A stretch of DNA of 64,000 bases, from NCBI GenBank assembly GCA_945952415.1, contig CAMFIF010000001.1:62001-126000 (forward strand), in the 5' to 3' direction. Origin of the DNA: an uncultured Rhizobium sp. (GTDB lineage: Bacteria; Pseudomonadota; Alphaproteobacteria; Rhizobiales; Rhizobiaceae). The notes below the pieces were generated by a model, which saw only the letters and a list, made by a program, of their open reading frames with translations, had not been told where the DNA came from and searched no databases. The position numbers were made by a program, and so were the translations under genes. Numbering within the stretch: the first letter of the stretch is position 1; each line of letters opens with the position of its first letter. This document shows, piece by piece, positions 20,773 through 30,025 of the stretch.

Positions 20773-20815
20773 TCCGGAGCGGTCGTTGCCGCCGGAAAAT
20801 TATTCCCCCTTTAAA

Positions 20816-20832
20816 TCTATAAAAAAGATAGA
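20816..20832. promoter_or_regulatory. Sulfur-box 2 (TCTAT-N7-ATAGA)
   Basis: Identical over 17 bp to sulfur box 1. It lies 80 bp upstream of the NtaA/DmoA-type monooxygenase. The flank following both boxes is also similar (GAATnACTGTATT), which suggests a shared promoter layout. Confidence 0.7.
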
Positions 20833-20912
20833 ATTACTGTATTAACGCTTGCGCTTTCCTATCCTGCAGGGGAGCCGGCCCCTCTGGCCGGGCCAAACCC
20901 TGCGAGGAACCG

Positions 20913-22337
20913 ATGAGCACAAGCCGCCCCATCCGCTTCAATGCCTTTGACATGAACTGCGTCGCCCACCAGTCCCCCGGCCTGTGGCGGCATCCGAACG
21001 ACCGGTCCTTTGCCTACAAGGATCTGGATTACTGGCAGGATCTCGCCCGCACCCTTGAGCGCGGCATTTTCGACGGCATCTTCATTGCCGATGTGATCGG
21101 CTATTACGATGTCTACAAGGGGTCCAACGAGAATGCGATCCGTGAGGCGGCGCAGATACCGGTTAACGATCCCCTGCAGCTTGCCGCCCCCATCGCCCTC
21201 GCAACCGAACATCTGGGCATCGGCATCACCGCCTCCACCTCGTTCGAGCATCCCTACACATTCGCCCGGCGCCTTTCTACCGCCGATCACCACACCCGCG
21301 GACGCATTGGCTGGAACATCGTCACCTCCTATCTGGAAAGCGGTGCCAAAAACATCTCGCAGGGCGGACTGCGCCGCCACGACAACCGCTACGAAGTGGC
21401 GGCGGAATATGTGGAGGTTCTCTACAAGCTGCTCGAAGGGAGCTGGGAGGAGGGTGCCGTCATCCGCGACAAGGCCCGCCGCATCTTCACCGATCCCGCC
21501 AAGGTGCACGAGATCGGGCACAAGGGCACCTATTTCGAGGTGCCGGGCTACCATCTCTCCGAGCCGTCGCCGCAGCGCACCCCGGTTCTCTACCAGGCCG
21601 GCGCATCCGGTCCGGGCAAGGCCTTTGCCGCGCTCCATGCCGAATGTGTCTTCGTGGCCGCCCCGACGAAGACGCTCCTGAAAGCCTATGTAAAGGAAAT
21701 CCGCACCCTTGCCGCCGCCGCCGGGCGCGATCCGAGAAAGATCCTCATCTACAATCTCACCACGCTCATCCTCGACGAGACCGATGCCAAGGCCGAAAAG
21801 CGCTTCGCTGACTATGCGAACTACACGTCCTATGACGGGTCTCTGACCTTCATTTCCGGCTGGAGCGGCATCGATTTCGGCCAATATGCACCGACGGACC
21901 TGCTGAAGAAGGTGGAGACCAATGCCATCGTCTCCGTGGTCGAGCATTTCGCCGGCAAGGACAAGCAGTGGACGGTCGAGGAACTCGCGAAATGGGGCGG
22001 CATCGGCGGGCTCGGCCCCGTTTTCGTCGGCTCACCCTCCACCGTCGCCGATATCCTGCAGGACTGGCAGGAGGAAACCGATGTGGACGGCTTCAACCTC
22101 GCCTATGCGGTGACGCCCGAAAGCTTCGAGCAGGCGGTCGATCTCCTCGTGCCCGAATTGCAGAAGCGCGGCGTCTACCCGACGGCCTACCGGCCCGGCA
22201 CGCTCCGCGAAAAACTCTTCGGCGAGGGCCGGCTTCTTCCGAAGACCCATCCGGCCGATCAGTATCGCGATATCGAGGCCTGGAAGAAGCAGGAAGCAGC
22301 GGCCCGCGCAGCCTCAGGCCTCAAGGCCGTGCCCTGA
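20913..22337 (+). CDS. FMNH2-dependent monooxygenase of the NtaA/SnaA/DmoA family
   Basis: A 474-aa LLM-class flavin-dependent monooxygenase. Family features are the N-terminal FNAFDMNCVAHQSPGLWRHP, TSFEHPYTFARRLSTADH, RIGWNIVTSY and GPGKAFAALHAECVF. Relatives oxidise nitrilotriacetate, dimethyl sulfide or other small substrates; its sulfur box and neighbours favour an organosulfur substrate (inference). It needs reduced flavin from a partner reductase such as the one at 25978. It is transcribed as its own unit from sulfur box 2. Confidence 0.86.
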   Translation: MSTSRPIRFNAFDMNCVAHQSPGLWRHPNDRSFAYKDLDYWQDLARTLERGIFDGIFIADVIGYYDVYKGSNENAIREAAQIPVNDPLQLAAPIALATEHLGIGITASTSFEHPYTFARRLSTADHHTRGRIGWNIVTSYLESGAKNISQGGLRRHDNRYEVAAEYVEVLYKLLEGSWEEGAVIRDKARRIFTDPAKVHEIGHKGTYFEVPGYHLSEPSPQRTPVLYQAGASGPGKAFAALHAECVFVAAPTKTLLKAYVKEIRTLAAAAGRDPRKILIYNLTTLILDETDAKAEKRFADYANYTSYDGSLTFISGWSGIDFGQYAPTDLLKKVETNAIVSVVEHFAGKDKQWTVEELAKWGGIGGLGPVFVGSPSTVADILQDWQEETDVDGFNLAYAVTPESFEQAVDLLVPELQKRGVYPTAYRPGTLREKLFGEGRLLPKTHPADQYRDIEAWKKQEAAARAASGLKAVP

Positions 22338-22381
22338 TTTTCCGGCAAGCGGACCGTTCGGCAAAAAGCTTTCCCATTATG

Positions 22382-22398
22382 TCTATAAATTAGATAGA
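22382..22398. promoter_or_regulatory. Sulfur-box 3 (TCTAT-N7-ATAGA)
   Basis: A 17-bp inverted repeat (TCTATAAATTAGATAGA) 86 bp upstream of the Tau/Ssu-type importer operon at 22485-25226. Arms are identical to boxes 1 and 2 with a different centre. Confidence 0.7.
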
Positions 22399-22484
22399 CA
22401 TACCTGACAAAGCGCCGAACGGCCCTGTAGCTTGAACCCATCGCCGAAGAGCGGCGGGAGCCAACAAAACCACAAGGTGCTGTT

Positions 22485-23495
22485 ATGAATATCAAAAACG
22501 CAATTGCAGCGCTCGCTGCAACCGTAACCCTGGCGCTCGGCATCCATGCCGCCGAAGCCGCGGACAAGAAGGTCGTCGTGGCCTATCAGACCGATGCGCT
22601 GCCCTCTTCGGTGGCGATTGCCAATGGCGAATTTGCCAAGGAAACCGGCTATGAGATCGATTTCCGCAAGTTCAATTCCGGTGCGGAAATCTTCGCTGCC
22701 ATCGCCTCGGGCGACGTGCAGGTCGGCTATGTGGGCTCCAGCCCCTTCGCCGCCGCAACCTCGCGCGGTCTTGACGTGAAGGCCTTCTACCTTGCCTCGA
22801 TTTCGGGTATCGACGAAGCCCTCGTCGTGCGCAACGGCTCGGGCATCGAGAAGCTCGAGGATCTGAAGGGCAAGAAGCTTGCCGCCGCGCCCGTCTCCAC
22901 CGACCACTACCAGCTGCTCGCCCTCATCAAGTCGCTGGGCCTCACCGAGCAGGACGTGCAGGTTCTCGCCATTCCCCAGCCGGAAATCGTGGCCGCCTAT
23001 AATCGCGGCGACATCGACGGCGGTTTCGTCTGGGATCCGGCGCTTACCGAGCTGAAGAAGAACGGCAAGGTGCTCGTCACCTCCAAGGACGTGGCCGAAA
23101 AGGGTGCGCCGACCTTCTCCGCCTGGGTGGCCGCGGGGGCTTTTGCCAAGGAAAATCCGGAATTCCTGACGAAGTTCGCCGGTGTGGTGAACAAGTATTA
23201 TGCCTCGTTCAAGAGCGACAAGGCGGCCTGGGGTCCTGAAAGCGAGAATGCCAAGGCGCTCGCCGGCCTTCTCGGCGGCACGCCCGAACAGCAGGCCAAT
23301 GCGCTCGGCAATCTCAACCTGCTGACCCCCGACGTGCAGGCCTCGAAGGACTGGCTCGGCGGCGGCGAAGAGTCCGGCGCGGCGAAGATCCTGAAGGCCA
23401 CGGCCGAATTCCTCAAAGCCCAGGGCAAGGTGTCCGAGGTGCAGCCGAGCTATGCCGCCTTCGTCACTCCCGAGGCTCTGGCCGTCACCAACTGA
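22485..23495 (+). CDS. Taurine/alkanesulfonate ABC transporter substrate-binding protein
   Basis: A 336-aa periplasmic protein with a signal peptide ending around ...IHAAEA (residue ~25) and the NitT/TauT-type binding fold ([52 protein letters not shown]). The pattern is closest to TauA. It is the first gene of a complete importer with the ATPase and permease downstream. Regulation by sulfur box 3 fits import of organosulfonates under sulfate starvation. Taurine is the likeliest ligand but not proven, since no tauD-like gene is present. Confidence 0.88.
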   Translation: MNIKNAIAALAATVTLALGIHAAEAADKKVVVAYQTDALPSSVAIANGEFAKETGYEIDFRKFNSGAEIFAAIASGDVQVGYVGSSPFAAATSRGLDVKAFYLASISGIDEALVVRNGSGIEKLEDLKGKKLAAAPVSTDHYQLLALIKSLGLTEQDVQVLAIPQPEIVAAYNRGDIDGGFVWDPALTELKKNGKVLVTSKDVAEKGAPTFSAWVAAGAFAKENPEFLTKFAGVVNKYYASFKSDKAAWGPESENAKALAGLLGGTPEQQANALGNLNLLTPDVQASKDWLGGGEESGAAKILKATAEFLKAQGKVSEVQPSYAAFVTPEALAVTN

Positions 23496-23574
23496 TCCCT
23501 GCCAATCACCTGAAAATCCCGGTCCCGCCGCGCCTGCGCCGGCGGGACTGCGGGCTGAAGGAAGGAAATTCTCC

Positions 23575-24363
23575 GTGTTGAAGATCGAGAATGCCACCGT
23601 CTGGTTCGAGGGACGCGATCGCCTTGTCCATGCGCTCGACCGCGTCAATCTGGACATCGCCGAAGGCGATTTCGTCGTTGCCCTCGGCACGTCCGGATGC
23701 GGCAAGTCCACCCTGCTCAACGCGATTGCCGGCTTTCTGCCGCTGTCCCACGGGCGGATTACCCTGGACGGCCGGGCGATTGCCGGACCCGGTGCCGATC
23801 GCGGGGTGGTCTTCCAGAAGGACACGCTGATGCCCTGGCTCGATGTGGCCGACAATGTGGCGCTCGGCCTGCGCTTTGCCGGCCTCGGTGCGCGGGCAAG
23901 GCGCGACCGTGCCCGCGAACTCCTGGCGCTGGTAGGCCTTGCCGACTTCGCCGCCAGCTTTCCCTACGAACTCTCGGGTGGCATGCGCCAGCGGGTGGGC
24001 ATTGCCCGGGCACTGGCGACGGAACCGGATATTCTCCTGATGGACGAGCCCTTTGGCGCGCTCGATTCCATGACGCGCGAGCAGATGCAGGAGCTTCTGG
24101 TCAAGGTCTGGCACCGCACCGGCAAGCGCATCTTCTTCATCACCCATTCCATCGAGGAGGCGCTGGTGCTCGGCACGCGGATCATCGTGATGTCGCCGCG
24201 GCCCGGCCGCATCGTCGCCCGTTACGAAACGGATTTCGTCCGCCGCTTCGCCGCCGGCGCCACGCTGAAGGACATCCGCCTGTCGGACCGGTTCGGACCG
24301 CTGCGCGAGGAAATCCGCGATATTCTCCATGCCGACCGGGACGAGAAGGAGGCCGCCGCATGA
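23575..24363 (+). CDS. Taurine/alkanesulfonate ABC transporter ATP-binding protein
   Basis: A 262-aa ABC ATPase with Walker A (GTSGCGKST), signature ([15 protein letters not shown]) and Walker B ([12 protein letters not shown]), plus the H-loop in [11 protein letters not shown]. It is of the TauB/SsuB type. The start is GTG 23575 (or the adjacent TTG 23578), both preceded by GAAGGAA; a longer frame from 23452 would overlap the binding-protein gene. It overlaps the permease gene by 4 bp. Confidence 0.9.
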   Translation: MLKIENATVWFEGRDRLVHALDRVNLDIAEGDFVVALGTSGCGKSTLLNAIAGFLPLSHGRITLDGRAIAGPGADRGVVFQKDTLMPWLDVADNVALGLRFAGLGARARRDRARELLALVGLADFAASFPYELSGGMRQRVGIARALATEPDILLMDEPFGALDSMTREQMQELLVKVWHRTGKRIFFITHSIEEALVLGTRIIVMSPRPGRIVARYETDFVRRFAAGATLKDIRLSDRFGPLREEIRDILHADRDEKEAAA

Positions 24364-25226
24364 CCGTGCTCGACAAGATGACCGCGCTCGATGCGCCCTC
24401 CGCTCCGGCGGCAGAACCCGCCGGTCCGCCCCCGGTGCGCGTCAAGACCTTCGGCCTCGAGGGCCGCTCGACGGCACCGATCAGCCTTGTCACGGCCGCA
24501 GTTCTTCTGGGGCTATGGTGGCTGGCGGCGGATCTCCGGCTGGTCTCCAGCCTCTTCCTGCCCCATCCGGCGGAAGTGTTCCATCAGTTCCTGGTCGTCG
24601 CCCGGGATGGCTATGCCGGCGCGCCGCTTGCCGATCACATTGGCGCGAGCCTCTTCCGCATAGGGCTTGCCGCAGCGCTTGCCATCGTCACCGGCATTCC
24701 GCTCGGGCTCCTCATGGGGCTCAACCGCTGGGCAAAGGGCATCCTCGATACGCCGATCGAATTCTACTGGCCACTGCCGCCCCTGTCCTATCTGCCGTTG
24801 ATGATCATCTGGCTCGGCATTGGCGAGACCTCCAAGGTCACGCTCCTGTTCCTTGCCATGTTCGCCCCGATCTGCCTTGCTGCGCAGGCGGGCGTGCGGT
24901 CGCTGCCCGTGGAACGCACCCAGGCCGCCCGGGCACTCGGCGCCACCCGCGTGCAGCTCTTCCGCCATATCGTTCTGCCGAGCGCGCTGCCGGAAATCCT
25001 GACCGGCATCCGCATTGCGCTCGGTGTCGGCTGGGGAACGCTTGTCGCGGCCGAACTCATCGCTTCCACCCGCGGCATCGGCTTCCTGATCATGTCGGCG
25101 GCCCAGTTCCTGGCCACCGACGTGGTCTTCGTCGGCATCGCCATCATCTCGGTCTGCGCCTTTGCCTTTGCCTATGCGGTGCGGCTTGCCGAGCGTGTGC
25201 TCGTGCCCTGGCGTGGCAAGGGCTGA
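24360..25226 (+). CDS. Taurine/alkanesulfonate ABC transporter permease
   Basis: A 288-aa inner-membrane protein with six or so hydrophobic segments and the permease EAA-type loop that contacts the ATPase ([20 protein letters not shown]). It is similar in layout to TauC/SsuC. The ATG overlaps the ATPase stop (ATGA), so translation is coupled. The cytosolic N-terminus is somewhat long (~40 residues, Pro/Ala-rich). Confidence 0.9.
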   Translation: MTVLDKMTALDAPSAPAAEPAGPPPVRVKTFGLEGRSTAPISLVTAAVLLGLWWLAADLRLVSSLFLPHPAEVFHQFLVVARDGYAGAPLADHIGASLFRIGLAAALAIVTGIPLGLLMGLNRWAKGILDTPIEFYWPLPPLSYLPLMIIWLGIGETSKVTLLFLAMFAPICLAAQAGVRSLPVERTQAARALGATRVQLFRHIVLPSALPEILTGIRIALGVGWGTLVAAELIASTRGIGFLIMSAAQFLATDVVFVGIAIISVCAFAFAYAVRLAERVLVPWRGKG

Positions 25227-25265
25227 GGGGGGGGAGGATGCGGCAGGCGGGCATTGGCCCGCCTT

Positions 25266-25721
25266 TCAGCCGAGAAGCGTGATCGATGGAACGCCGCTCG
25301 TTACTCTCTCCGCCCGGGTGAACTGCTCGAGCGTCATGTTGTCGAGAATGTCGGAAATGGCGTCCCGGACCTTGGTCATGGACAGCCGCACCTGACAGCC
25401 CTCCGGATCGTTGCAGTCGTCACAGGGTTGATAGGCGGTGCGGCTGGCGCAAAGAATGGGCGCCAGCGGCCCGTCCAGTGCCCGGATCGCCTCGCCGATG
25501 CGGATTTCCGAGGCAGGCTTTGCCAGGCTGTAGCCGCCCCCCGCGCCCTTTTTCGATTTGAGAATGCCGTTGTTGCGCAATTCCAGAAGGATCGCGTCGA
25601 GAAACTTCTTAGGAATATTGTTGCGGGTCGCGATGTCGGTCACGATGCTGGATTCGCCGGGGTTCAACTCCGCCAGATGAACCAGGGCCTTCAGACCGTA
25701 TTTTCCCTTCTTCGTCAGCAT
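25266..25721 (-). CDS. Rrf2-family transcriptional regulator, candidate master regulator of the sulfur cluster
   Basis: A 151-aa Rrf2 protein: an N-terminal winged helix with the recognition helix around residues 30-50 (ATRNNIPKKFLDAILLEL), then a long helix and the wing GAGGGYSLAKP. Four cysteines, C91, C100, C103 and C109, sit where IscR/NsrR-like members bind an Fe-S cluster, so a cluster or thiol sensor is possible. It is divergent from the flavin reductase operon, with sulfur box 4 between them. Related CymR of Bacillus controls cysteine metabolism. That this protein binds the six sulfur boxes is inferred from position alone. Confidence 0.85.
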   Translation of the reverse strand: MLTKKGKYGLKALVHLAELNPGESSIVTDIATRNNIPKKFLDAILLELRNNGILKSKKGAGGGYSLAKPASEIRIGEAIRALDGPLAPILCASRTAYQPCDDCNDPEGCQVRLSMTKVRDAISDILDNMTLEQFTRAERVTSGVPSITLLG

Positions 25722-25872
25722 GCCTTCTCCTGCGCAGCGCTTTTTTTAACCCTATCGAATGAAACGCACAAATTCTATGTTTTTTCTGGGACGCAGCGCT
25801 CGCTGCCCCCGCTTTTCAGCACCCGGCAAGGGAAATTTTCTCCACAGGGCCGGAAGGACGCAAAAACATTAC

Positions 25873-25889
25873 TCTACAAAATATATAGA
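25873..25889. promoter_or_regulatory. Sulfur-box 4 (TCTAC-N7-ATAGA)
   Basis: A 17-bp inverted repeat (TCTACAAAATATATAGA) in the 256-bp gap between the Rrf2 gene and the flavin reductase, 88 bp before the reductase and ~150 bp before the regulator start. Confidence 0.65.
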
Positions 25890-25977
25890 ATTAATTAGCT
25901 TGCGTACAAGGCGGGCTGAGACCGAATGAAGGCTGTGCCGCCCGCCCGCGCAACGCAAGCACGCAGAGGGACAGATC

Positions 25978-26544
25978 ATGATACCCATCGTTTCGGCATT
26001 TGGCTCCGGCATCTTTCCGATCGGCCTCGACCTGCCCCTGCCGCCCACGGTGGAGCCGCCGGTCCTCAAGGCCGCGCTCCGCCATCTGGTCGGCAGTGTT
26101 TCCGTCGTCACCTCGGGCGAGGGAGAGGAGCGCACCGGCGCTACGGTGACTTCGGCCTATGGCCTTTCCGTCGATCCGGCCGCCATGATCGTGGCGATCA
26201 ACCGGGATTCCTCGAGCTACAAGGTGATCCGCCGCTTTGGCCATTTCTGCGTCAATGTCCTTGCCGAAGGGCAGGAGGAGATCGCCAATCGCTTTGCGGG
26301 GTTCGGCGGCCTCAAGGGGGCGGAGCGTTATCAGGGTGCGGACTGGTCCGTCGGCCCCTCAGGCGCGCCGGTGCTCGAAAATGCCCTTCTGTCGCTCGAT
26401 TGCATTCTGGAGGACGAGATCCGGAAATTCAGCCACGCGATCTTCGTGGGACGGGTGGTTTCGGCTACAGTGCGCGAAGGGCGCGCGCTGCTCTACGGTA
26501 ACGGCGCCTATGGTGCGCTCGAAAGGCCGGTGGCGGCCGAATAG
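25978..26544 (+). CDS. Flavin reductase (NADH:FMN oxidoreductase family)
   Basis: A 188-aa protein of the flavin-reductase-like domain family with ALRHLVGSVSVVTSG, GATVTSAYGLSVDPAAMIVAIN, FCVNVLAEGQEEIANRFAG and a C-terminal YGNGAYGAL. It supplies reduced flavin to two-component monooxygenases. The window holds two such monooxygenases (18411 and 20913) and no other reductase, so it is the probable partner of both. It is first in an operon with a COG4529-type flavoprotein and a RidA protein, under sulfur box 4. Confidence 0.88.
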   Translation: MIPIVSAFGSGIFPIGLDLPLPPTVEPPVLKAALRHLVGSVSVVTSGEGEERTGATVTSAYGLSVDPAAMIVAINRDSSSYKVIRRFGHFCVNVLAEGQEEIANRFAGFGGLKGAERYQGADWSVGPSGAPVLENALLSLDCILEDEIRKFSHAIFVGRVVSATVREGRALLYGNGAYGALERPVAAE

Positions 26545-26595
26545 CGGCCCGCCAGGGCGCGCGTCCAGAAGAACCTGTCCACTCGGGAGGCTCGC

Positions 26596-28077
26596 ATGAC
26601 CATGAACGATATCCGGGCGAGGGTGGTGCTGACCGTCGCGATCATCGGCGGCGGTCTCACGGGGGCGGCGGTGGCGCTCCATCTGCGCCAGACCTGGGCA
26701 GGGCATCCCGACGCGCTCGACATCCGCGTCTTTGAACCGCGCGCCGAAATCGGCCGGGGCCTTGCCTACGATACGGCCGAGCCGAGCCATCGGGTGAATG
26801 TGCCGGTCAACCGCATGAGCATCGATCCCGCCGACGAGGCGGCCTTCGAAACCTGGTTCTTTCAAAGCGGCGAAGACCGGGCCGATCCCGCCGCACTCGG
26901 ACCCGATGGCCGCTACTATCCGCGCCGGGAGGCCTTTGGCCGCTATGTCCACGAGGCGCTGAAGCCCCATCTCGCCGCCGGCGCCATTCGCCACGTGGCC
27001 GAACGGGTGGAAACGGTCTCCTTCGAGCGTGGCCATTACATTCTCACCACCACCGGCGGCAGCCGGCATCTGGCCGATATCCTCGTCGTCGCCACCAGCC
27101 ATCCGCCGCCCTCGCTTCCGGTCGCGCTTGCGCCGCTGGCGGGTGATGGCAGGCTTGTCGCCGATCCCACCCGGGCGGATGCACTGGCCGGAATCGGGCC
27201 GGAGGACCGCGTGCTGGTCGTCGGTTCCGGCCTCACCGCCGCCGATGTGATCGCCTCGCTCGACGACCGGGGCTACCGGGGCAAGCTTACCGTGTTCTCC
27301 CGGCGCGGTCTGCGCTCCCGCGGCCACGCGGCGGTGACGCTCGAACCGGTGGGCGATTTCACCGCCGATCCGCCGAAAACCGCGCTCGCTCTCTTGCGCC
27401 GCGTGCGACGCGAAGTGGCGGATGCCGCAGCCCGCGGCATCCCCTGGCAGGCGGTGTTCGATGCACTCCGCGCCCAGGGCGGGCAGATCTGGCGGGCGCT
27501 CGATGCGGCGGAAAGACGCCGTTTCCTGCGCCATCTGAGAACCTACTGGGATGTGCACCGCTTTCGCATCGCTCCACAGGTCAAGGCCGTTGCCGACCGG
27601 CTGGTGGACGAGGGGCGATTGCGCTTCCTCGCAGCCTCGCTGGCGGGCGTGGATTATGCCGGGCCGCAGGCGCCGATTTCCATAACCTTGCGTAACCGGC
27701 GCGACGGCCGGATCGAGGAGGCGGATTTCGATGCGGTGATTGTTACCACGGGCCCTGCTCATGGCAGCGTCATTGCCCAGCAGCCCTATCTCCAGAACCT
27801 CAACGGCCTCGGCCTGGTCATGCTGGACGAAACCGGGCTCGGCATTGCCTGCGATACCAATGCCCGCGCGCTCGATCTCTGGGGCGCTTCCGTACCCGGT
27901 CTTTACATCGCGGGTCCGCTGGCCCGCGGCACATTCGGAGAGCTGATGGGCCTGCCCCAGGTGAACGAGCAGGCCCTTCTGGTCGCGGGTGAAATCCGCC
28001 GCGAACTGGAAAAACGCCTCTCCTGGCTCTCCGTGCCCTCCGATCCCCGCGCCGGCAGCGCCCGGCCGCCGGGCTGA
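26596..28077 (+). CDS. FAD/NAD(P)-binding protein (COG4529 type)
   Basis: A 493-aa flavoprotein with an N-terminal FAD Rossmann motif (VAIIGGGLTGAAVALHLR), a second dinucleotide site near residue 210 (VLVVGSGLTAADVIASL) and a C-terminal FAD contact (GLYIAGPLARGTFGELMGLP). The family is uncharacterised (the FAD-NAD(P)-binding, PvdA/YdhS-like group) and may act as an N- or S-oxygenase. Placement between a flavin reductase and RidA under a sulfur box suggests oxidative release of sulfur or nitrogen from an organosulfur compound, which is inference. Confidence 0.8.
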   Translation: MTMNDIRARVVLTVAIIGGGLTGAAVALHLRQTWAGHPDALDIRVFEPRAEIGRGLAYDTAEPSHRVNVPVNRMSIDPADEAAFETWFFQSGEDRADPAALGPDGRYYPRREAFGRYVHEALKPHLAAGAIRHVAERVETVSFERGHYILTTTGGSRHLADILVVATSHPPPSLPVALAPLAGDGRLVADPTRADALAGIGPEDRVLVVGSGLTAADVIASLDDRGYRGKLTVFSRRGLRSRGHAAVTLEPVGDFTADPPKTALALLRRVRREVADAAARGIPWQAVFDALRAQGGQIWRALDAAERRRFLRHLRTYWDVHRFRIAPQVKAVADRLVDEGRLRFLAASLAGVDYAGPQAPISITLRNRRDGRIEEADFDAVIVTTGPAHGSVIAQQPYLQNLNGLGLVMLDETGLGIACDTNARALDLWGASVPGLYIAGPLARGTFGELMGLPQVNEQALLVAGEIRRELEKRLSWLSVPSDPRAGSARPPG

Positions 28078-28145
28078 GAAGGCCGCCCCCGAAACCCCAG
28101 GATCGCAATCCGTCAGGGGCCGAGCCCCGCCGAGGAGGCATGTTC

Positions 28146-28544
28146 ATGGCCCGTTACCACCACGTCGCAGCGGCACCGCCGCCTCCGGCATCCGCCCGCT
28201 ATGCCCATGCGGTGGAAGCGAACGGCTTCCTCTTCGTTACCGGGCAGCTGCCCGTCGATCCCGATCGCCCCGAGGCCGATCCGCCGGAAGGAATAGTCGC
28301 CCAGACGGAGCTCGTCATCCGCAATCTCGCGATCATCGCCGCAGCTACCGGCTATCGGCTGGAGGATACGGTCTGCGCCCGCATCTATCTCGCCCGTTTC
28401 GATGCGGATTATGCAGGCATGAATGCGGTCTTTCACCGCCATTTTCACGATCCGGAAAAGCTCCCCGCCCGCACCACGGTGGGCGTCGCCCGGCTTGGCC
28501 GCAACGCACTGGTGGAAATCGATCTCATCCTCGCAAGGGCATAG
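28146..28544 (+). CDS. RidA/YjgF-family protein
   Basis: About 132 aa, a Rid-family trimer subunit: HAVEANGFLFVTGQLPVD at the N-terminus and a C-terminal TTVGVARLGRNALVEIDLI. The family includes enamine/imine deaminases, but the canonical arginine position cannot be judged confidently here. The ATG at 28146 fits the GAGGAG ribosome site better than the one at 28140. As third gene of the flavin reductase operon, it may clear reactive imines formed by the adjacent oxidoreductases (inference). Confidence 0.85.
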   Translation: MARYHHVAAAPPPPASARYAHAVEANGFLFVTGQLPVDPDRPEADPPEGIVAQTELVIRNLAIIAAATGYRLEDTVCARIYLARFDADYAGMNAVFHRHFHDPEKLPARTTVGVARLGRNALVEIDLILARA

Positions 28545-28547
28545 AAA

Positions 28548-28624
28548 AAGGCGGATCGCTCCGCCTTTCGTCTTGATCGCTAAAAGACCGGGTTTGCGGG
28601 AGCCTGACCCCCCGCAAACCCGGC
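28548..28624. terminator. Double hairpin between convergent ridA-like and metY genes
   Basis: AAAGGCGGA (28548-28556) pairs with TCCGCCTTT (28561-28569) around a TCGC loop, a bidirectional terminator shape with A and T runs. A second perfect 13-bp stem joins 28589-28601 and 28612-28624. Each can serve one of the two converging transcripts. Confidence 0.75.
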
Positions 28625-28634
28625 AAATGCTGCT

Positions 28635-29996
28635 CTAGAGAGCGGCCAGTGCCTGGTCCAGATCGGCGATGATGTCCTCTGGATGCTCGATGCCGATCGA
28701 AAGGCGGACATAGCCGGGCGTCACACCGGTCGCGAGCTGGTCGTCGGCCGATAGCTGGCTATGGGTCGTCGTGGAAGGGTGGATCGCCAGCGAGCGCGCA
28801 TCGCCGATATTGGCAAGATGATAGAAGAGCTTGAGCCGGTCGATGAAGGCACGTCCCGCCTCCCGGCCGCCCTTCAGCTCGAATCCGACAAGGGCACCGA
28901 AATGGCCGGATTTCAGATATTTCGCCGCCCGTTCCGCGGCCTGCCCCGCCTGGAACTTCGGGAAGATCACGTTGGCCACCTTGGCATGGCCCTTCAGGTA
29001 GTCGGCCACGCGGATCGCATTCTCATTGTGCTGGCGCAGACGAAGCGGCAGCGTTTCGAGCCCCTGGATCAGCTGGAAGGCGTTCTGGGGTGAAATGGCC
29101 GCGCCGATATCCCGCAAAAGCACCGCGCGGGCCCTGAGGATATAGGGAAAGAAGCCGATGGCGTCCGCTTTTTCGATCCAGGTCTTGCCCTGATAGCTCG
29201 GATCGGGCTCCGTGAGGTTCGGCTGGCGGGCCGCATGCTCGGCGAAGGGGAAAGTGCCACTTTCGATGATTGCCCCGCCGATCGAGGTGCCGTGGCCGCC
29301 GATATATTTGGTCGCCGAATAGACCACCACGGCCGCCCCATGTTCCAGCGGGCGGATGATCAGCGGTGCAGCCGTATTGTCGACGATGAGGGGTATGCCG
29401 AAGCGCTTGCCGATTTCGGCCACCTCGCCAATCGGAAAGACCTCAAGCTTCGGATTGGGCAGCGATTCCGCATAATAGGCGCGGGTCCGATCATCCGTTG
29501 CCCGTGCAAAGGCTTCCGGATCGGCCGCATCGACAAAGCGGGTCTCGATGCCGAAATTCCTCAGCGTCGCGGCGAGAAGCGCCCAGGTGCCGCCGTAGAG
29601 GCCGGACGCGCTGACGATGTTGTCTCCCGCCCGCGCCAGGTTGAGGATGGCGAAGGCCGATGCGGCTTGCCCGGAAGAGACGGCAAGGGCTGCCGCCCCG
29701 CCTTCCAGTTCCGCCAGTCGCTGCTCGAAGGCATCCTGGGTCGGGTTGGAAACCCGGGTATAGAGATGGCCCGCCGCCTCGAGCGCGAAGAGCTTGTCCG
29801 CCCCCTCGGTGCCCGGAAGCTGGTAGGAGGTCGTCTGGTAGATCGGCACCGCGACCGCACCCGTTGCCGGATCATAGCGGAACGACCCGCCATGAAGCGC
29901 CTGGGTTTCGGGATGCCGGCTCTTGACGAGCGGCGCACCCGGCACCTGCGGCACGGCGGTTTCGATCAGGGCTTCGGAAGATTGCTGGATGGTCAT
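28635..29996 (-). CDS. O-acetylhomoserine sulfhydrylase (MetY type)
   Basis: A 453-aa Cys/Met-metabolism PLP enzyme. The PLP lysine is K230 in SATKYIGGHGTSIGG; other family marks are ETQALHGGSFRYDPATGAVAVPIYQTTSY at the start (here abbreviated) and TTHSQLSADDQLATGV near the end. It joins sulfide to O-acetylhomoserine to make homocysteine, placing released sulfur into methionine. The ATG at 29996 is preferred over 30029 because a GATGGAG site precedes it and the longer form overlaps the upstream stop. It is last in the leftward operon behind the dioxygenase and importer. Confidence 0.88.
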   Translation of the reverse strand: MTIQQSSEALIETAVPQVPGAPLVKSRHPETQALHGGSFRYDPATGAVAVPIYQTTSYQLPGTEGADKLFALEAAGHLYTRVSNPTQDAFEQRLAELEGGAAALAVSSGQAASAFAILNLARAGDNIVSASGLYGGTWALLAATLRNFGIETRFVDAADPEAFARATDDRTRAYYAESLPNPKLEVFPIGEVAEIGKRFGIPLIVDNTAAPLIIRPLEHGAAVVVYSATKYIGGHGTSIGGAIIESGTFPFAEHAARQPNLTEPDPSYQGKTWIEKADAIGFFPYILRARAVLLRDIGAAISPQNAFQLIQGLETLPLRLRQHNENAIRVADYLKGHAKVANVIFPKFQAGQAAERAAKYLKSGHFGALVGFELKGGREAGRAFIDRLKLFYHLANIGDARSLAIHPSTTTHSQLSADDQLATGVTPGYVRLSIGIEHPEDIIADLDQALAAL

Positions 29997-30025
29997 GGGA
30001 AAGGCTCCATCGGAAAGGGGAGGGA

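Noticed and set aside
29997..30025. SAM riboswitch before metY
   Set aside because: Only 29 bp separate metY from the dioxygenase gene; there is no room or structure for a riboswitch.
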